DNA of 64,000 bases from Mucilaginibacter celer (GTDB taxonomy: Bacteria > Bacteroidota > Bacteroidia > Sphingobacteriales > Sphingobacteriaceae): contig NZ_CP032869.1 in the NCBI RefSeq assembly GCF_003576455.2, positions 4,836,001-4,900,000 on the forward strand, in the 5' to 3' direction. The notes under the pieces are model-generated. The model did no database searches. It was not told where the DNA came from and was given only the letters and a program-made list of their open reading frames with translations. Numbering within the stretch: position 1 is the first letter of the stretch; every line of letters starts with the position of its first letter. Below, in pieces: positions 1-8,790 of this stretch. The translations under genes were made by a program, and so were the position numbers.

Positions 1-2607
1 AAACCCGTACAACGCCGTATCCTGCATTCGCTTAAGGAAATGGACGACGGGCGTTTTAACAAAGCAGCCAACGTTATCGGTAATACCATGAAATACCATC
101 CCCACGGCGATGCCTCTATAGGCGATGCCATGGTACAGATAGGCCAGAAAAACCTGTTGATTGACTGCCAGGGCAACTGGGGCGACCCGGTAACCGGCGA
201 CTCGGCGGCGGCCCCGCGTTATATCGAGGCGCGCTTATCAAAATTTGCACTGGATGTTGTTTTTAACCCCGATACTACCGTTTGGCAGGCCAGTTATGAT
301 GGCCGTAACAAAGAGCCTATTACCCTGCCGGTAAAATTTCCCTTGCTGCTGGCACAGGGTGCCGAGGGTATTGCCGTAGGTTTGGCTACCAAAATTTTGC
401 CGCACAACTTTATCGAACTACTTGATGCATCAATAGGTGTATTGAAAGGCGAAAGGCCCAACCTGATGCCCGATTTCCCTACCGGTGGTATGGCCGATGC
501 TTCTTTATATAATGAAGGCCAGCGCGGCGGCAAAGTGCGGGTAAGGGCTAAAATTATTGAGCGCGATAAAAAAACACTGGCCATTACCGAAATTCCTTTT
601 ACTACCACTACCGGTAGCTTAATAGATAGCGTAATCTCTGCCAACGATAAAGGCAAGATCAAGATCAAGAAGATCGAAGATAATACGGCTAAAGATGTAG
701 AGATCATTATCCACCTCGCGCCCGGTATTTCGCCCGATGTAACTATCGATGCGCTTTACGCTTTTACCGATTGCGAAGTTTCCATATCGCCCAATACCTG
801 CGTAATTCAGGATGATAAGCCACGCTTTATGAGTGTGAACGATATGCTTACCGAAAGCACTTTCTTCACCAAAGATTTGCTGAAGCAGGAACTGGAGATC
901 AGGCTGAACGAGTTAATGGAAAAGATTTTCTTTAGCTCGCTGTTAAAAATCTTCATACAGGAAGGTATGTATAAAAACCCTGGGTACGAAAACTCGGGCA
1001 ATTTTGAAGTGGTGATAGAAGTGTTGAATAAATTGTTCGAACCTTTCTTCCCGCAATTTTACCGCACCATACTGCCTGAGGATTATAAAAAGCTGATCGA
1101 TAAACCGATGAGCAGCATCACCCGTTTTGACGTTAAGAAAGCGGATGAGCAGATGAAGGCTTTGGAGAATGAGATAAAACAGGTAAAACATCACCTGAAA
1201 CATCTTACCGATTATGCCATCGCCTGGTTTGAAAAACTGAAAGAAAAATATGGAAAAGGTCGCGAACGCAAAACCGAACTACGTACGTTTGATAAGGTTG
1301 AAGCTGCACAGGTAGCCTTAGCCAATATCAAACTATATGTTAACCGTGCCGACGGCTTTGTGGGCTCGGGCCTGAAAAAGGATGAATCGGTTGAGTTTGT
1401 AGGCGATTGCTCGGACATTGACGAGATCATTGTTTTCCGTGGAGATGGCCGCTGTGTCATCACCAAAGTGCAGGATAAAGTATTTGTGGGTAAAGATATT
1501 ATCCACGTAGCGGTATTTAAAAAGAATGATGAGCGCACCGTTTACAACATGATTTATAAAGATGGCGAGAGCGGCATCAGCTATATCAAGCGTTTCTCGG
1601 TAGTGGGCGTTACCCGCGATAAGGAATACGACCTTACCAAGGGTACCAAAGGATCAAAAGTATTGTACTTTACCGCCAACTCCAACGGCGAAGCCGAGGT
1701 GGTGAATGTGCAGCTTAAACCGCACTCAAAACTCAAAAAACTACAGTTTGATGAGGACTTTGCAGCTATAGCTATAAAAGGCCGCAGTTCGATGGGTAAT
1801 ATCATTACCAAGTACCCGGTTAAAAAGATCATCCTGAAAAGCAAAGGTGTATCAACACTGGCAGGGCGCAAAATCTGGTATGATGATATTTTAAAACGCC
1901 TGAATGCCGATAACCGTGGCAAATATTTAGGAGAATTTGATGGCGACGACCGCATCCTTACTGTGATGAGCAACGGTGTTTACGAACTAACCAGTTTCGA
2001 TCTTAACAATCACTTTGATGATAAGATGATCCTGATTGAAAAATATGACCCGCAGGCTGTATTTTCGATCATACACATCGACGGAAAATCGAAAAACTAC
2101 CTGGTTAAGCGTTTCAATTTTGAAAACATTGCCATCGGTAAACAGGTAAGCCTCATCAGCGAGGAAGCAGGTTCGAAAATGGTAATACTTGGTCATACCG
2201 CGCCGGTGGTAAGTATGACACACCTGAAAGGCAAAGATCAAACGCCGGAAACATTGGAGCTGAACCTCGCGGAGATCATTGATGTAAAAGGGATGAAAGC
2301 GATGGGTAACCGCCTTTCGCAAAACCCGATAAAATCGGTTGAGCTGATCAGCGACGAGGTTGCTGAAACAGAAGCAGGAGGGGATGAAACATCGGATGAG
2401 CCAAATGAAGAAGGATCATCATTCGGCCCCGAATCAAAATCGGTGGAATCACCTGATCAATCGCAGGAATCCCAAACAAAAAAATCGGTGGAATCAACTA
2501 ATCAGCCTGAAGAGTCGGTGAAATCCCCAACAAAAAAGATTGATTTCGAAATCACCAATCCCGGCGATATCGACCTTGAAGATAACGGACAGTTAGACCT
2601 CTTTTAA
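1..2607 (+). CDS. parC: DNA topoisomerase IV subunit A (5' end outside window)
   Basis: This is the A subunit of a type IIA topoisomerase, the DNA breakage-reunion partner of ParE that decatenates chromosomes. The reading frame is open from base 1 and begins inside the conserved KPVQRRIL segment, so only a short N-terminal piece is missing and 868 residues remain. The catalytic tyrosine lies in the APRYIEARL motif, with its codon at 220-222. The tower and coiled-coil region follows (roughly 900-1260), then beta-pinwheel blades. The last ~85 residues are a Ser/Glu/Lys-rich tail with a repeated KSVES unit and end in QLDLF, which resembles a sliding-clamp binding peptide. Assignment to ParC rather than GyrA rests on the overall style, such as the absence of a GyrA-like pinwheel box; this part is less certain than the family call. 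Confidence 0.93.
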   Translation, partial: KPVQRRILHSLKEMDDGRFNKAANVIGNTMKYHPHGDASIGDAMVQIGQKNLLIDCQGNWGDPVTGDSAAAPRYIEARLSKFALDVVFNPDTTVWQASYDGRNKEPITLPVKFPLLLAQGAEGIAVGLATKILPHNFIELLDASIGVLKGERPNLMPDFPTGGMADASLYNEGQRGGKVRVRAKIIERDKKTLAITEIPFTTTTGSLIDSVISANDKGKIKIKKIEDNTAKDVEIIIHLAPGISPDVTIDALYAFTDCEVSISPNTCVIQDDKPRFMSVNDMLTESTFFTKDLLKQELEIRLNELMEKIFFSSLLKIFIQEGMYKNPGYENSGNFEVVIEVLNKLFEPFFPQFYRTILPEDYKKLIDKPMSSITRFDVKKADEQMKALENEIKQVKHHLKHLTDYAIAWFEKLKEKYGKGRERKTELRTFDKVEAAQVALANIKLYVNRADGFVGSGLKKDESVEFVGDCSDIDEIIVFRGDGRCVITKVQDKVFVGKDIIHVAVFKKNDERTVYNMIYKDGESGISYIKRFSVVGVTRDKEYDLTKGTKGSKVLYFTANSNGEAEVVNVQLKPHSKLKKLQFDEDFAAIAIKGRSSMGNIITKYPVKKIILKSKGVSTLAGRKIWYDDILKRLNADNRGKYLGEFDGDDRILTVMSNGVYELTSFDLNNHFDDKMILIEKYDPQAVFSIIHIDGKSKNYLVKRFNFENIAIGKQVSLISEEAGSKMVILGHTAPVVSMTHLKGKDQTPETLELNLAEIIDVKGMKAMGNRLSQNPIKSVELISDEVAETEAGGDETSDEPNEEGSSFGPESKSVESPDQSQESQTKKSVESTNQPEESVKSPTKKIDFEITNPGDIDLEDNGQLDLF

Positions 2608-2612
2608 TATCC

Positions 2613-2645
2613 AGCCACCGGTATTTTTGCCGGTGGCTTTTTTAT
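2613..2645 (+). terminator. Rho-independent terminator after parC
   Basis: A 9-bp GC-rich stem (2613-2621 with 2630-2638, core GCCACCGG/CCGGTGGC) encloses an 8-base loop and runs into a T-rich tract. It starts 6 bases after the parC stop, so parC is the last gene of its transcript. Confidence 0.85.
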
Positions 2646-2671
2646 TTACATCCTACAACAATTCATTACGA

Positions 2672-4501
2672 ATGAAAAAAATCATTACTGCCTTTTTATT
2701 TTTCGTTGCTGCCTCGGTATCGGTAAAAGCCCAGAGCCCGGACCATACCTTTGCACTTGGCGAGAGCACTTTTTTGTTAGATGGCAAACCACTGCAAATG
2801 ATCAGCGGCGAAATGCATTGCTACCGCATCCCACAGCAATACTGGCGAGCCCGCATGAAAATGGCCAAAGCCATGGGCCTGAACACCATTGGCACCTACG
2901 TTTTCTGGAATGCGCACGAACCCGTACAAGGCCAGTATGATTTTACCGGCAACAACAACATTGCCGAATTTGTAAAAATTGCCAAAGAAGAAGGCCTCTG
3001 GGTTATTATGCGCCCCAGCCCCTACGCCTGCGCCGAATGGGAATTTGGCGGCTACCCATGGTGGCTGCTGAAAGATAAAGACCTGAAAGTACGCAGTAAA
3101 GACCCTAAGTTTTTAGCGGCCTACAAAAACTACATCATGGCGTTGAGTAAACAACTTAACCCCTACCTCATAACCCATGGCGGTAATATTTTGATGGTAC
3201 AGATTGAGAACGAGTACGGATCGTACAGCAACGATAAAGAATACCTTGACATTAACCGTAAAATATTCCGTGAGGCTGGTTTTGATGGCGTTTTATTTAC
3301 CTGCGATGGGCCGTCACAAATGCCTGCGGGTTACCTGCCGGGATATTTGCCGGCTGTAAATGGGCTGGATGATCCTAAAGAAGTAAAAACACTCATCAAT
3401 AAATACCACGGCGGCAAAGGCCCATATTATATTGCCGAATGGTACCCGGGCTGGTTTGACAGCTGGGGTAGCCCGCATTCAACTACCAGTGCAGAAGATG
3501 ATGCTAAAAAACTGGATGAGGTTTTATCGGCTGGGATCTCTATCAATATGTACATGTTTCATGGTGGTACTTCACGAGGGTTTATGAACGGCGCTAATAT
3601 GAGCAGAAAAGACCCATATTCGCCGCAAACTTCAAGCTATGATTATGATGCTCCGCTTAACGAGGCCGGCGATCCTACCCCTAAGTTTTTTAAATTCCGC
3701 GAAATTATTCAAAAGCACCTCCCTGCCGGTGTTACACTGCCGCCTGTTCCTGCGGCTAATAAAACGATAGTCATACCATCAATTGCATTGACAACCAGTG
3801 CGTTATTATTCAACAACTTAAACAAACCGGTTGTAAGCGAAAAACCGCTTTGCTTTGAAGATCTGGACCAGGGCTATGGCTTTGTACTTTACCGCACCCA
3901 ATTAAAAGATGCCGCTGATGGCCTGCTTAAAATAAAAGAGCTACGCGATTACGCTACCGTTTACTTAAACGGCCAGCGCATCAGTATTTTAGACAGGCAC
4001 CTGCGCCAGGATTCGTTACAGTTAAGCGGCGCTAAAAAAGGTGATATACTGGATATTTTGCTGGAGAACAATGGCCGCATCAACTACGGCCCCTACTTAA
4101 CCGATAACCGCCAGGGCATTACAGACAAAGTAACTTTAAACGGCACCGAGCTGTTGGATTGGAAAATGTATAAGTTCCCTTTTCAAAATACAGCCGGCTT
4201 TAAATACAGCGCGAAAGTGGTAACAGAGGCCCAGCCTGTATTGTATAAAGGTACATTTACCCTTACCGAAACCGGCGATACCTGGCTTGATCTGAGCAAT
4301 TTTGGTAAAGGCTTTGTTTTTTTAAACGGAATTAATATTGGTAAATATTGGAACATCGGTCCGCAGCAAACATTGTATATCCCGGCTGGATGGTTAAAAA
4401 AGGGCTCGAATGAGATTGTGGTTTTTGATCAGTTGAAAAACGGGCATAAAACTATTTCGGCGCTAAATCACCCGATATTGAATGTGGTGGTAAAAAATTG
4501 A
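2672..4501 (+). CDS. Secreted beta-galactosidase, glycoside hydrolase family 35
   Basis: A GH35 exo-beta-galactosidase expected to remove terminal beta-linked galactose from glycans in the periplasm or outside the cell. The ATG at 2672 is chosen because it starts a clean signal peptide (MKKIITAFLFF, cleavage near VKAQ); an upstream in-frame ATG at 2627 lies inside the parC terminator. The family signature GTYVFWNAHEP is present. The predicted acid/base is Glu181 in QIENEYGSY and the predicted nucleophile is Glu256 in AEWYPGWFDSWG. The C-terminal ~230 residues look like the galactose-binding-like beta-sandwich domains of bacterial GH35 enzymes. At 609 residues it has the usual length. It stands alone, without SusC/SusD genes beside it. 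Confidence 0.93.
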   Translation: MKKIITAFLFFVAASVSVKAQSPDHTFALGESTFLLDGKPLQMISGEMHCYRIPQQYWRARMKMAKAMGLNTIGTYVFWNAHEPVQGQYDFTGNNNIAEFVKIAKEEGLWVIMRPSPYACAEWEFGGYPWWLLKDKDLKVRSKDPKFLAAYKNYIMALSKQLNPYLITHGGNILMVQIENEYGSYSNDKEYLDINRKIFREAGFDGVLFTCDGPSQMPAGYLPGYLPAVNGLDDPKEVKTLINKYHGGKGPYYIAEWYPGWFDSWGSPHSTTSAEDDAKKLDEVLSAGISINMYMFHGGTSRGFMNGANMSRKDPYSPQTSSYDYDAPLNEAGDPTPKFFKFREIIQKHLPAGVTLPPVPAANKTIVIPSIALTTSALLFNNLNKPVVSEKPLCFEDLDQGYGFVLYRTQLKDAADGLLKIKELRDYATVYLNGQRISILDRHLRQDSLQLSGAKKGDILDILLENNGRINYGPYLTDNRQGITDKVTLNGTELLDWKMYKFPFQNTAGFKYSAKVVTEAQPVLYKGTFTLTETGDTWLDLSNFGKGFVFLNGINIGKYWNIGPQQTLYIPAGWLKKGSNEIVVFDQLKNGHKTISALNHPILNVVVKN

Positions 4502-4540
4502 TTTTCAGGCAGGACAAATCCATTTCAAAACGAGAGGGTG

Positions 4541-4700
4541 ACACGGGGCTCCTATGGAGCCGGCCACGCAATCTGATACATTACTATAAACACGATACTC
4601 CTAACGGAGTTGTAAAATGCGACGGTAAATCACCCCGGAGGGGTATCGTGTTTATAGCAAAACAAAAAGAAGTTTCCCGGCTCCATAGGAGCCTCGTGTT
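4541..4700. repeat. Nested palindromic element, copy 1
   Basis: Two inverted-repeat pairs are nested. Outer arms at 4541-4563 and 4678-4700 match at 22 of 23 positions. Inner arms at 4584-4610 and 4632-4656 share a perfect 15-bp CTATAAACACGATAC block. Each arm also contains its own mini-palindrome (for example GGCTCC-TAT-GGAGCC). A short open frame crosses the element but is explained by the palindrome. A related copy with the same architecture lies at 36284-36483. Confidence 0.8.
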
Positions 4701-4757
4701 TTAAAAGCAATTTCCACGATTTTTAAGCTGTAAGCATAGCGTTTACGGCTTTTTTTA

Positions 4758-4765
4758 TATTTTTG
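4758..4765 (+). promoter_or_regulatory. Candidate Bacteroidetes -7 box (TATTTTTG)
   Basis: Matches the phylum's TAnnTTTG -7 consensus and lies 26 bases before the start codon of the TPR protein gene. No convincing -33 TTTG at the usual spacing was found. Confidence 0.4.
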
Positions 4766-4791
4766 AGATATTACTAAATCTTATATCATCA

Positions 4792-5556
4792 ATGGGCATG
4801 TTTTTCGGTGGGGGCAACTATTATTATATTATTTTGATCCTGGATGCTATCTGCATTATCCATTCCTCACGGCGCGGCACACAGCAAAAATGGATGTGGA
4901 TAATTTTTGCTATACCTGTATTTGGCTGTCTGTATTATATCTACAGCGAGATGTTAGTTAACCGGATCCGCACCCCAAAAATCAATGTAGAAGCTGTGAT
5001 AAACCCCGGTGCTAAAATAAAACGCCTGGAAAATGAGCTGCGCTTTACCGATACCTTTGCCAACCGCGTAGCACTGGCAGATGCCTACCTGGAAGCAGGC
5101 CTTACAGACAAGGCTATTGAACTATATAAAAACAGCCTTACCGGCGCCTTTGCCGAAAACGAGCATGTGCAGGCACAGCTTATCATAGCCTATTTTGAAA
5201 AAGGCATGTATAACGAAGTGATCCCGATTGCTAAACGCCTTTATAAATTACCGCAATTTGCGCGTTCAAAAGCGCATATTCTTTACGCCAAAGCATTGGA
5301 ACTCACTTACCAACCCGAGCAGGCCGAAAATGAATTTAAATTGATGAAAGGCCGCTACTCCTACTTCGAGCCGAGGTATGAATATGGCATGTTCCTGAGC
5401 CGTGCTGACCGGCGCGATGAAGCCTGGCAAATTTTTACCGATATGCTTAATGAGCAATCGCAGCTTAGCCCGGTTGAGCGGAAAAGTAATAAAGTATGGT
5501 TTGCGAAGGCTAAGGATGAATTGAAGAGGTTGGCTGCGGAGCGGAAGACAGTGTAG
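4792..5556 (+). CDS. Membrane-anchored TPR protein
   Basis: A 254-residue protein of unknown specific role. The first ~55 residues hold two hydrophobic segments (YYYIILILDAICII and MWIIFAIPVFGCLYYIY), an arrangement like the PLDc_N-type membrane hairpin. From about residue 75 the sequence is helical, with tetratricopeptide-like repeats (ANRVALADAYLEAGLTDKAIELYKNSL, then an alternating A/Y pattern). This suggests a membrane-bound scaffold facing the cytoplasm. It is flanked by a palindromic element upstream and an unrelated kinase-like gene downstream, so context does not narrow its function. Confidence 0.75.
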   Translation: MGMFFGGGNYYYIILILDAICIIHSSRRGTQQKWMWIIFAIPVFGCLYYIYSEMLVNRIRTPKINVEAVINPGAKIKRLENELRFTDTFANRVALADAYLEAGLTDKAIELYKNSLTGAFAENEHVQAQLIIAYFEKGMYNEVIPIAKRLYKLPQFARSKAHILYAKALELTYQPEQAENEFKLMKGRYSYFEPRYEYGMFLSRADRRDEAWQIFTDMLNEQSQLSPVERKSNKVWFAKAKDELKRLAAERKTV

Positions 5557-5618
5557 GTGTCATCTCCTATTTAACATAGATGCCTATATCGTTCCATTCA
5601 AAATTGATTAATAAACAG

Positions 5619-5626
5619 TATTTTTG
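5619..5626 (+). promoter_or_regulatory. Candidate -7 box (TATTTTTG)
   Basis: Fits TAnnTTTG and ends 14 bases before the ATG of the kinase-like gene, leaving a leader of only a few bases. Confidence 0.4.
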
Positions 5627-5640
5627 TGCATTCAGTTTGA

Positions 5641-6285
5641 ATGAAAAACATTAAAGATGAATTACAACATATCATTCTGGGAGATGAACCGATTGGCAGA
5701 GCAAGTCAACTCAAAAAAACCCAAAGTTTCCTTAGAGCAAATGCGGGCACAAGCTTTAAAGCTGAAAAACAACAGCAGCTCAAAAGTGAAGAAACAACAG
5801 CAATCGTAACTTTTGCAAAAAAAGAAAATCTCTTTTACGAGCCTGTAATTCACGATGCCGATTTTTTCAGCGAGGGTGCTGAGCAAAAAGTATATCGTCT
5901 CGGCGATGCTCACGTACTGAAAATCAACGCCGGAATTTTCTATGAAACTTGGCTGGACTATTTTAATAGCCTGCTAATTCATAACTATTTCTTTCCGTTA
6001 ACAGCTTACACTTTTCTTGGGTTCAAACAAATTAATGGCGAACTGAACGCGGTTGTAAAACAAGAATATATCATAGGGCCAGATCCCACCAATCTCGATC
6101 TGGTAAAACAGTATCTACGGTATAACGGCTTTCAGAATAAACGTAATAACGATTTTTACAATGATGAGCTTGGCTTAATCCTTGAAGATTTGCATGACGA
6201 GAACGTTCTTTCATCCGATGGAATTTTTTTCTTTATCGATACTGTGTTTTATTTAACCAAGCAATTCTATCAAAAATCCACATAA
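5641..6285 (+). CDS. Orphan kinase-like protein (polyvalent-protein kinase type)
   Basis: A 214-residue protein with features of the kinase fold found in phage and mobile-element polyvalent proteins. A glycine-loop-like SEGAEQKVYRL occurs near residues 77-87, a candidate nucleotide-binding lysine is in HVLK (Lys94), and a compact catalytic-loop-like DLHDENV lies at 183-189. FFFIDT near 196-201 could stand for the metal-binding DFG segment. The N-terminal ~60 residues are polar and helical. It is shorter than typical protein kinases and stands alone between unrelated genes, which suits a cargo gene of a former mobile element. Kinase activity and substrate are inferences; a pseudokinase is possible. 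Confidence 0.55.
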   Translation: MKNIKDELQHIILGDEPIGRASQLKKTQSFLRANAGTSFKAEKQQQLKSEETTAIVTFAKKENLFYEPVIHDADFFSEGAEQKVYRLGDAHVLKINAGIFYETWLDYFNSLLIHNYFFPLTAYTFLGFKQINGELNAVVKQEYIIGPDPTNLDLVKQYLRYNGFQNKRNNDFYNDELGLILEDLHDENVLSSDGIFFFIDTVFYLTKQFYQKST

Positions 6286-6413
6286 AGCTAAATTATCCCT
6301 CCGTCATCCCTAAGTCACACTGACATCCTGACACCATCCCGTTAAAAAATTGTTAAGTCGCCAAACCGCTGTAACCTTTTGCTGACATTAAAACAGTTTA
6401 GCATGTCAATAAC

Positions 6414-6437
6414 TGGCATAACGGGCAGTTGGCATAA
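6414..6437 (+). promoter_or_regulatory. Direct TGGCATAA repeat upstream of groES
   Basis: The octamer TGGCATAA occurs at 6414-6421 and 6430-6437, about 50 bases before the groES start. It is the only striking motif in the 202-base gap 6286-6487. No CIRCE inverted repeat was found. The spacing does not give a good sigma-54 site, because the expected GC of the -12 element is missing. A heat-shock regulatory role is only a guess from position. Confidence 0.25.
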
Positions 6438-6487
6438 TTGATGATACACATCGGGCTGAAAACTTAAATAAACAAACAGTTATAACT

Positions 6488-6763
6488 ATGTCATTAAACA
6501 TTAAGCCTATCGGAGATAGGGTTGTGGTGGAAGCTGCAGCCGCCGAAGAAAAGACTGCTTCAGGTATCTTCATTCCTGATACTGCTAAAGAAAAACCTCA
6601 ACGTGGTACCATCGTTGCTGTTGGCCAGGGAAAAGTTGATGAGCCTTTAACCGTAAAAGTTGGTGACGAGGTATTATATGGTAAATATGCAGGTACCGAA
6701 ATTACCTACGAAGGTAAAGAATACCTGATCATGCGTGAATCAGACATTTACGCGGTTCTTTAA
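6488..6763 (+). CDS. groES: Co-chaperonin GroES
   Basis: The 91-residue Cpn10 lid of the GroEL folding chamber in the cytoplasm. It starts with IKPIGDRVVVEAAAAEEKT and keeps the mobile loop (TASGIFIPDTAKEKP) and the conserved YGKYAGTEI segment. Length is normal. It precedes groEL by 149 bases, a long gap for this operon, filled with an AT-rich inverted repeat. The two are expected to be stress-induced together. Confidence 0.98.
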   Translation: MSLNIKPIGDRVVVEAAAAEEKTASGIFIPDTAKEKPQRGTIVAVGQGKVDEPLTVKVGDEVLYGKYAGTEITYEGKEYLIMRESDIYAVL

Positions 6764-6765
6764 TT

Positions 6766-6908
6766 AATTAGTGAATTAGTGGGTTATTGAATTAGTGAGT
6801 TATTACTGTTCAGGCCGCTTATTCGGAAAAGACAAAAAATCAAAAGAAATAATTATTGAGAGTGAGTTTCAAATCACTAATTCACTAAATCAATAATTCA
6901 ATAATTAA
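6766..6908. repeat. AT-rich imperfect inverted repeat between groES and groEL
   Basis: GAATTAGTG/TTATTGAATT units repeat at 6766-6806 and return in inverted form at 6866-6908. The transcript could fold the groES-groEL spacer into a long weak hairpin. The unit is low-complexity and could be a mobile or slippage-derived repeat. Confidence 0.6.
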
Positions 6909-6912
6909 AAAC

Positions 6913-8547
6913 ATGGCAAAACAAGTTAAATACAATGTTGAAGCACGCGACGCCCTGAAACGCGGTGTTGATATCCTTGCTAACGCGGTTAAAGTAACCT
7001 TAGGCCCGAAAGGCCGTAACGTAATTATCGATAAAAAATTTGGCTCGCCGGCTATCACTAAAGACGGTGTTACTGTAGCTAAAGAAATCGAACTGAAAGA
7101 CGCTCTTGAAAACATGGGTGCTCAAATGGTTAAAGAAGTAGCTTCAAAAACTGCCGATATTGCAGGTGACGGTACTACTACTGCTACCGTTTTAGCTCAG
7201 GCTATCGTAACTGCAGGTATCAAAAACGTAGCTGCCGGTGCTAACCCAATGGATTTGAAACGCGGTATTGACAAAGCTGTTGCAGCTGTTGTTGAAAACC
7301 TGAAAACTCAATCACAAACTGTTGGTGAAGACAACAACAAAATCAAACAAGTTGCTTCTATCTCTGCAAATAACGACGAGGTTATCGGTTCGTTAATTGC
7401 TGAAGCAATGGAAAAAGTTGGTAAAGACGGTGTGATCACTGTTGAAGAAGCAAAAGGTACTGAAACTGAAGTTAAAACTGTAGAAGGTATGCAGTTTGAC
7501 CGTGGTTACCTTTCTCCTTACTTCGTAACCAACGCTGATAAAATGGAAGCTGAATTAGAAAATCCTTTCATCCTGATCTACGACAAAAAGATCTCTTCGA
7601 TGAAAGAATTGCTTCCTATCCTTGAAAAACAAGTACAAACAGGTAAACCATTGTTGATCATCGCTGAAGATTTAGACGGCGAAGCTTTAGCTACTTTGGT
7701 AGTTAACAAAATCCGTGGTTCACTGAAAGTTGCTGCTGTTAAAGCTCCTGGCTTTGGTGATCGCCGTAAAGCTATGTTAGAGGATATCGCTATCCTTACC
7801 GGCGGTACTTTGATCTCGGAAGAAAGAGGTTACAAATTAGAAAACGCTGATCTTAGCTACTTAGGTACTGCTGAGAAAATCGTTATCGACAAAGATAATA
7901 CTACTATCATCAACGGTTCAGGTTCTGCCGAAGAGATCAAAGCCCGCGTTGCCCAGATCAAATCGCAAATCGAATCAACTACTTCTGATTACGACCGCGA
8001 AAAATTACAAGAGCGTTTAGCCAAATTATCTGGCGGTGTTGCTGTACTTTACGTAGGTGCTGCTACCGAAGTTGAGATGAAAGAGAAAAAAGACCGTGTT
8101 GACGATGCTTTACACGCTACACGTGCCGCTGTTGAAGAAGGTATCGTAGCCGGTGGTGGTGTTGCCTTTATCCGTGCGGTTGCTTCAATTTCTGAATTGA
8201 AAGGTGATAACGAAGACGAAAACACTGGTATCCAGATCATCCGTCGCGCTATCGAAGAGCCTCTTCGTCAAATCTGCGAAAACGCCGGTATCGAAGGTTC
8301 TATCATCGTGCAAAAAGTTAAAGAAGGCACTGCCGACTTTGGTTACAACGCACGTACCGATAAATACGAAAACCTGATTGCTGCAGGTGTTATCGACCCT
8401 ACTAAAGTAAGCCGTGTAGCTTTAGAGAACGCTGCTTCAATTGCTTCGATGTTATTAACTACCGAAGTTGTATTGGCAGATGATCCTGAAGATGCTCCGG
8501 CCGGTGGCCCACCAATGGGTGGCGGCGGTATGGGTGGTATGATGTAA
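6913..8547 (+). CDS. groEL: Chaperonin GroEL
   Basis: The 60-kDa chaperonin ATPase that folds proteins with GroES. The start gives MAKQVKYNVEARDALKRGVD, and the nucleotide site GDGTTTATVLAQAI follows. Length (544 residues) and the Gly/Met tail (GGGGMGGMM) are standard. Codon use is more A/T-ending and uniform than in neighbours, as expected for a highly expressed gene. It is the last gene of the groES-groEL unit, followed by a strong hairpin. Confidence 0.99.
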   Translation: MAKQVKYNVEARDALKRGVDILANAVKVTLGPKGRNVIIDKKFGSPAITKDGVTVAKEIELKDALENMGAQMVKEVASKTADIAGDGTTTATVLAQAIVTAGIKNVAAGANPMDLKRGIDKAVAAVVENLKTQSQTVGEDNNKIKQVASISANNDEVIGSLIAEAMEKVGKDGVITVEEAKGTETEVKTVEGMQFDRGYLSPYFVTNADKMEAELENPFILIYDKKISSMKELLPILEKQVQTGKPLLIIAEDLDGEALATLVVNKIRGSLKVAAVKAPGFGDRRKAMLEDIAILTGGTLISEERGYKLENADLSYLGTAEKIVIDKDNTTIINGSGSAEEIKARVAQIKSQIESTTSDYDREKLQERLAKLSGGVAVLYVGAATEVEMKEKKDRVDDALHATRAAVEEGIVAGGGVAFIRAVASISELKGDNEDENTGIQIIRRAIEEPLRQICENAGIEGSIIVQKVKEGTADFGYNARTDKYENLIAAGVIDPTKVSRVALENAASIASMLLTTEVVLADDPEDAPAGGPPMGGGGMGGMM

Positions 8548-8597
8548 TATTCGCCCCCCTGCCCCCTGAAGGGGGTGTATGGGAAAATATACTATTC

Positions 8598-8629
8598 AAA
8601 ACCCTGTATGCTTTTGCATACAGGGTTTT
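8598..8629 (+). terminator. Perfect 14-bp hairpin after groEL
   Basis: Arms at 8598-8611 and 8616-8629 pair perfectly around a TTTT loop, and the 3' arm ends in TTTT. A second small hairpin (CCCCCT-GA-AGGGGG, 8562-8575) precedes it. Together they should end the groESL transcript. Confidence 0.75.
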
Positions 8630-8790
8630 GTGCTTTAAGAACAGCCTGTTACAGTCATGCAAAGGTAAAGCGACAGTCATTTATTAATCATTTGATTAAT
8701 TTTCGATTATTGCCCGCGTAGTATTACGTAATTTTGCATAACAAATCTGATTCAGCGCCTGTTAGGCACAGGATTTGAACAATACATGTC

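Noticed and set aside
294..707. Antisense frames inside parC and other large genes
   Set aside because: They are shadows of the coding frame and have no independent motifs.
4498..4704. 68-codon frame after the GH35 gene
   Set aside because: It lies entirely across the nested palindrome and has no protein-like pattern.
6286..6487. CIRCE/HrcA operator or sigma-54 promoter upstream of groES
   Set aside because: No TTAGCACTC-N9-GAGTGCTAA repeat is present, and the TGGCATAA sites lack the -12 GC at the required spacing.
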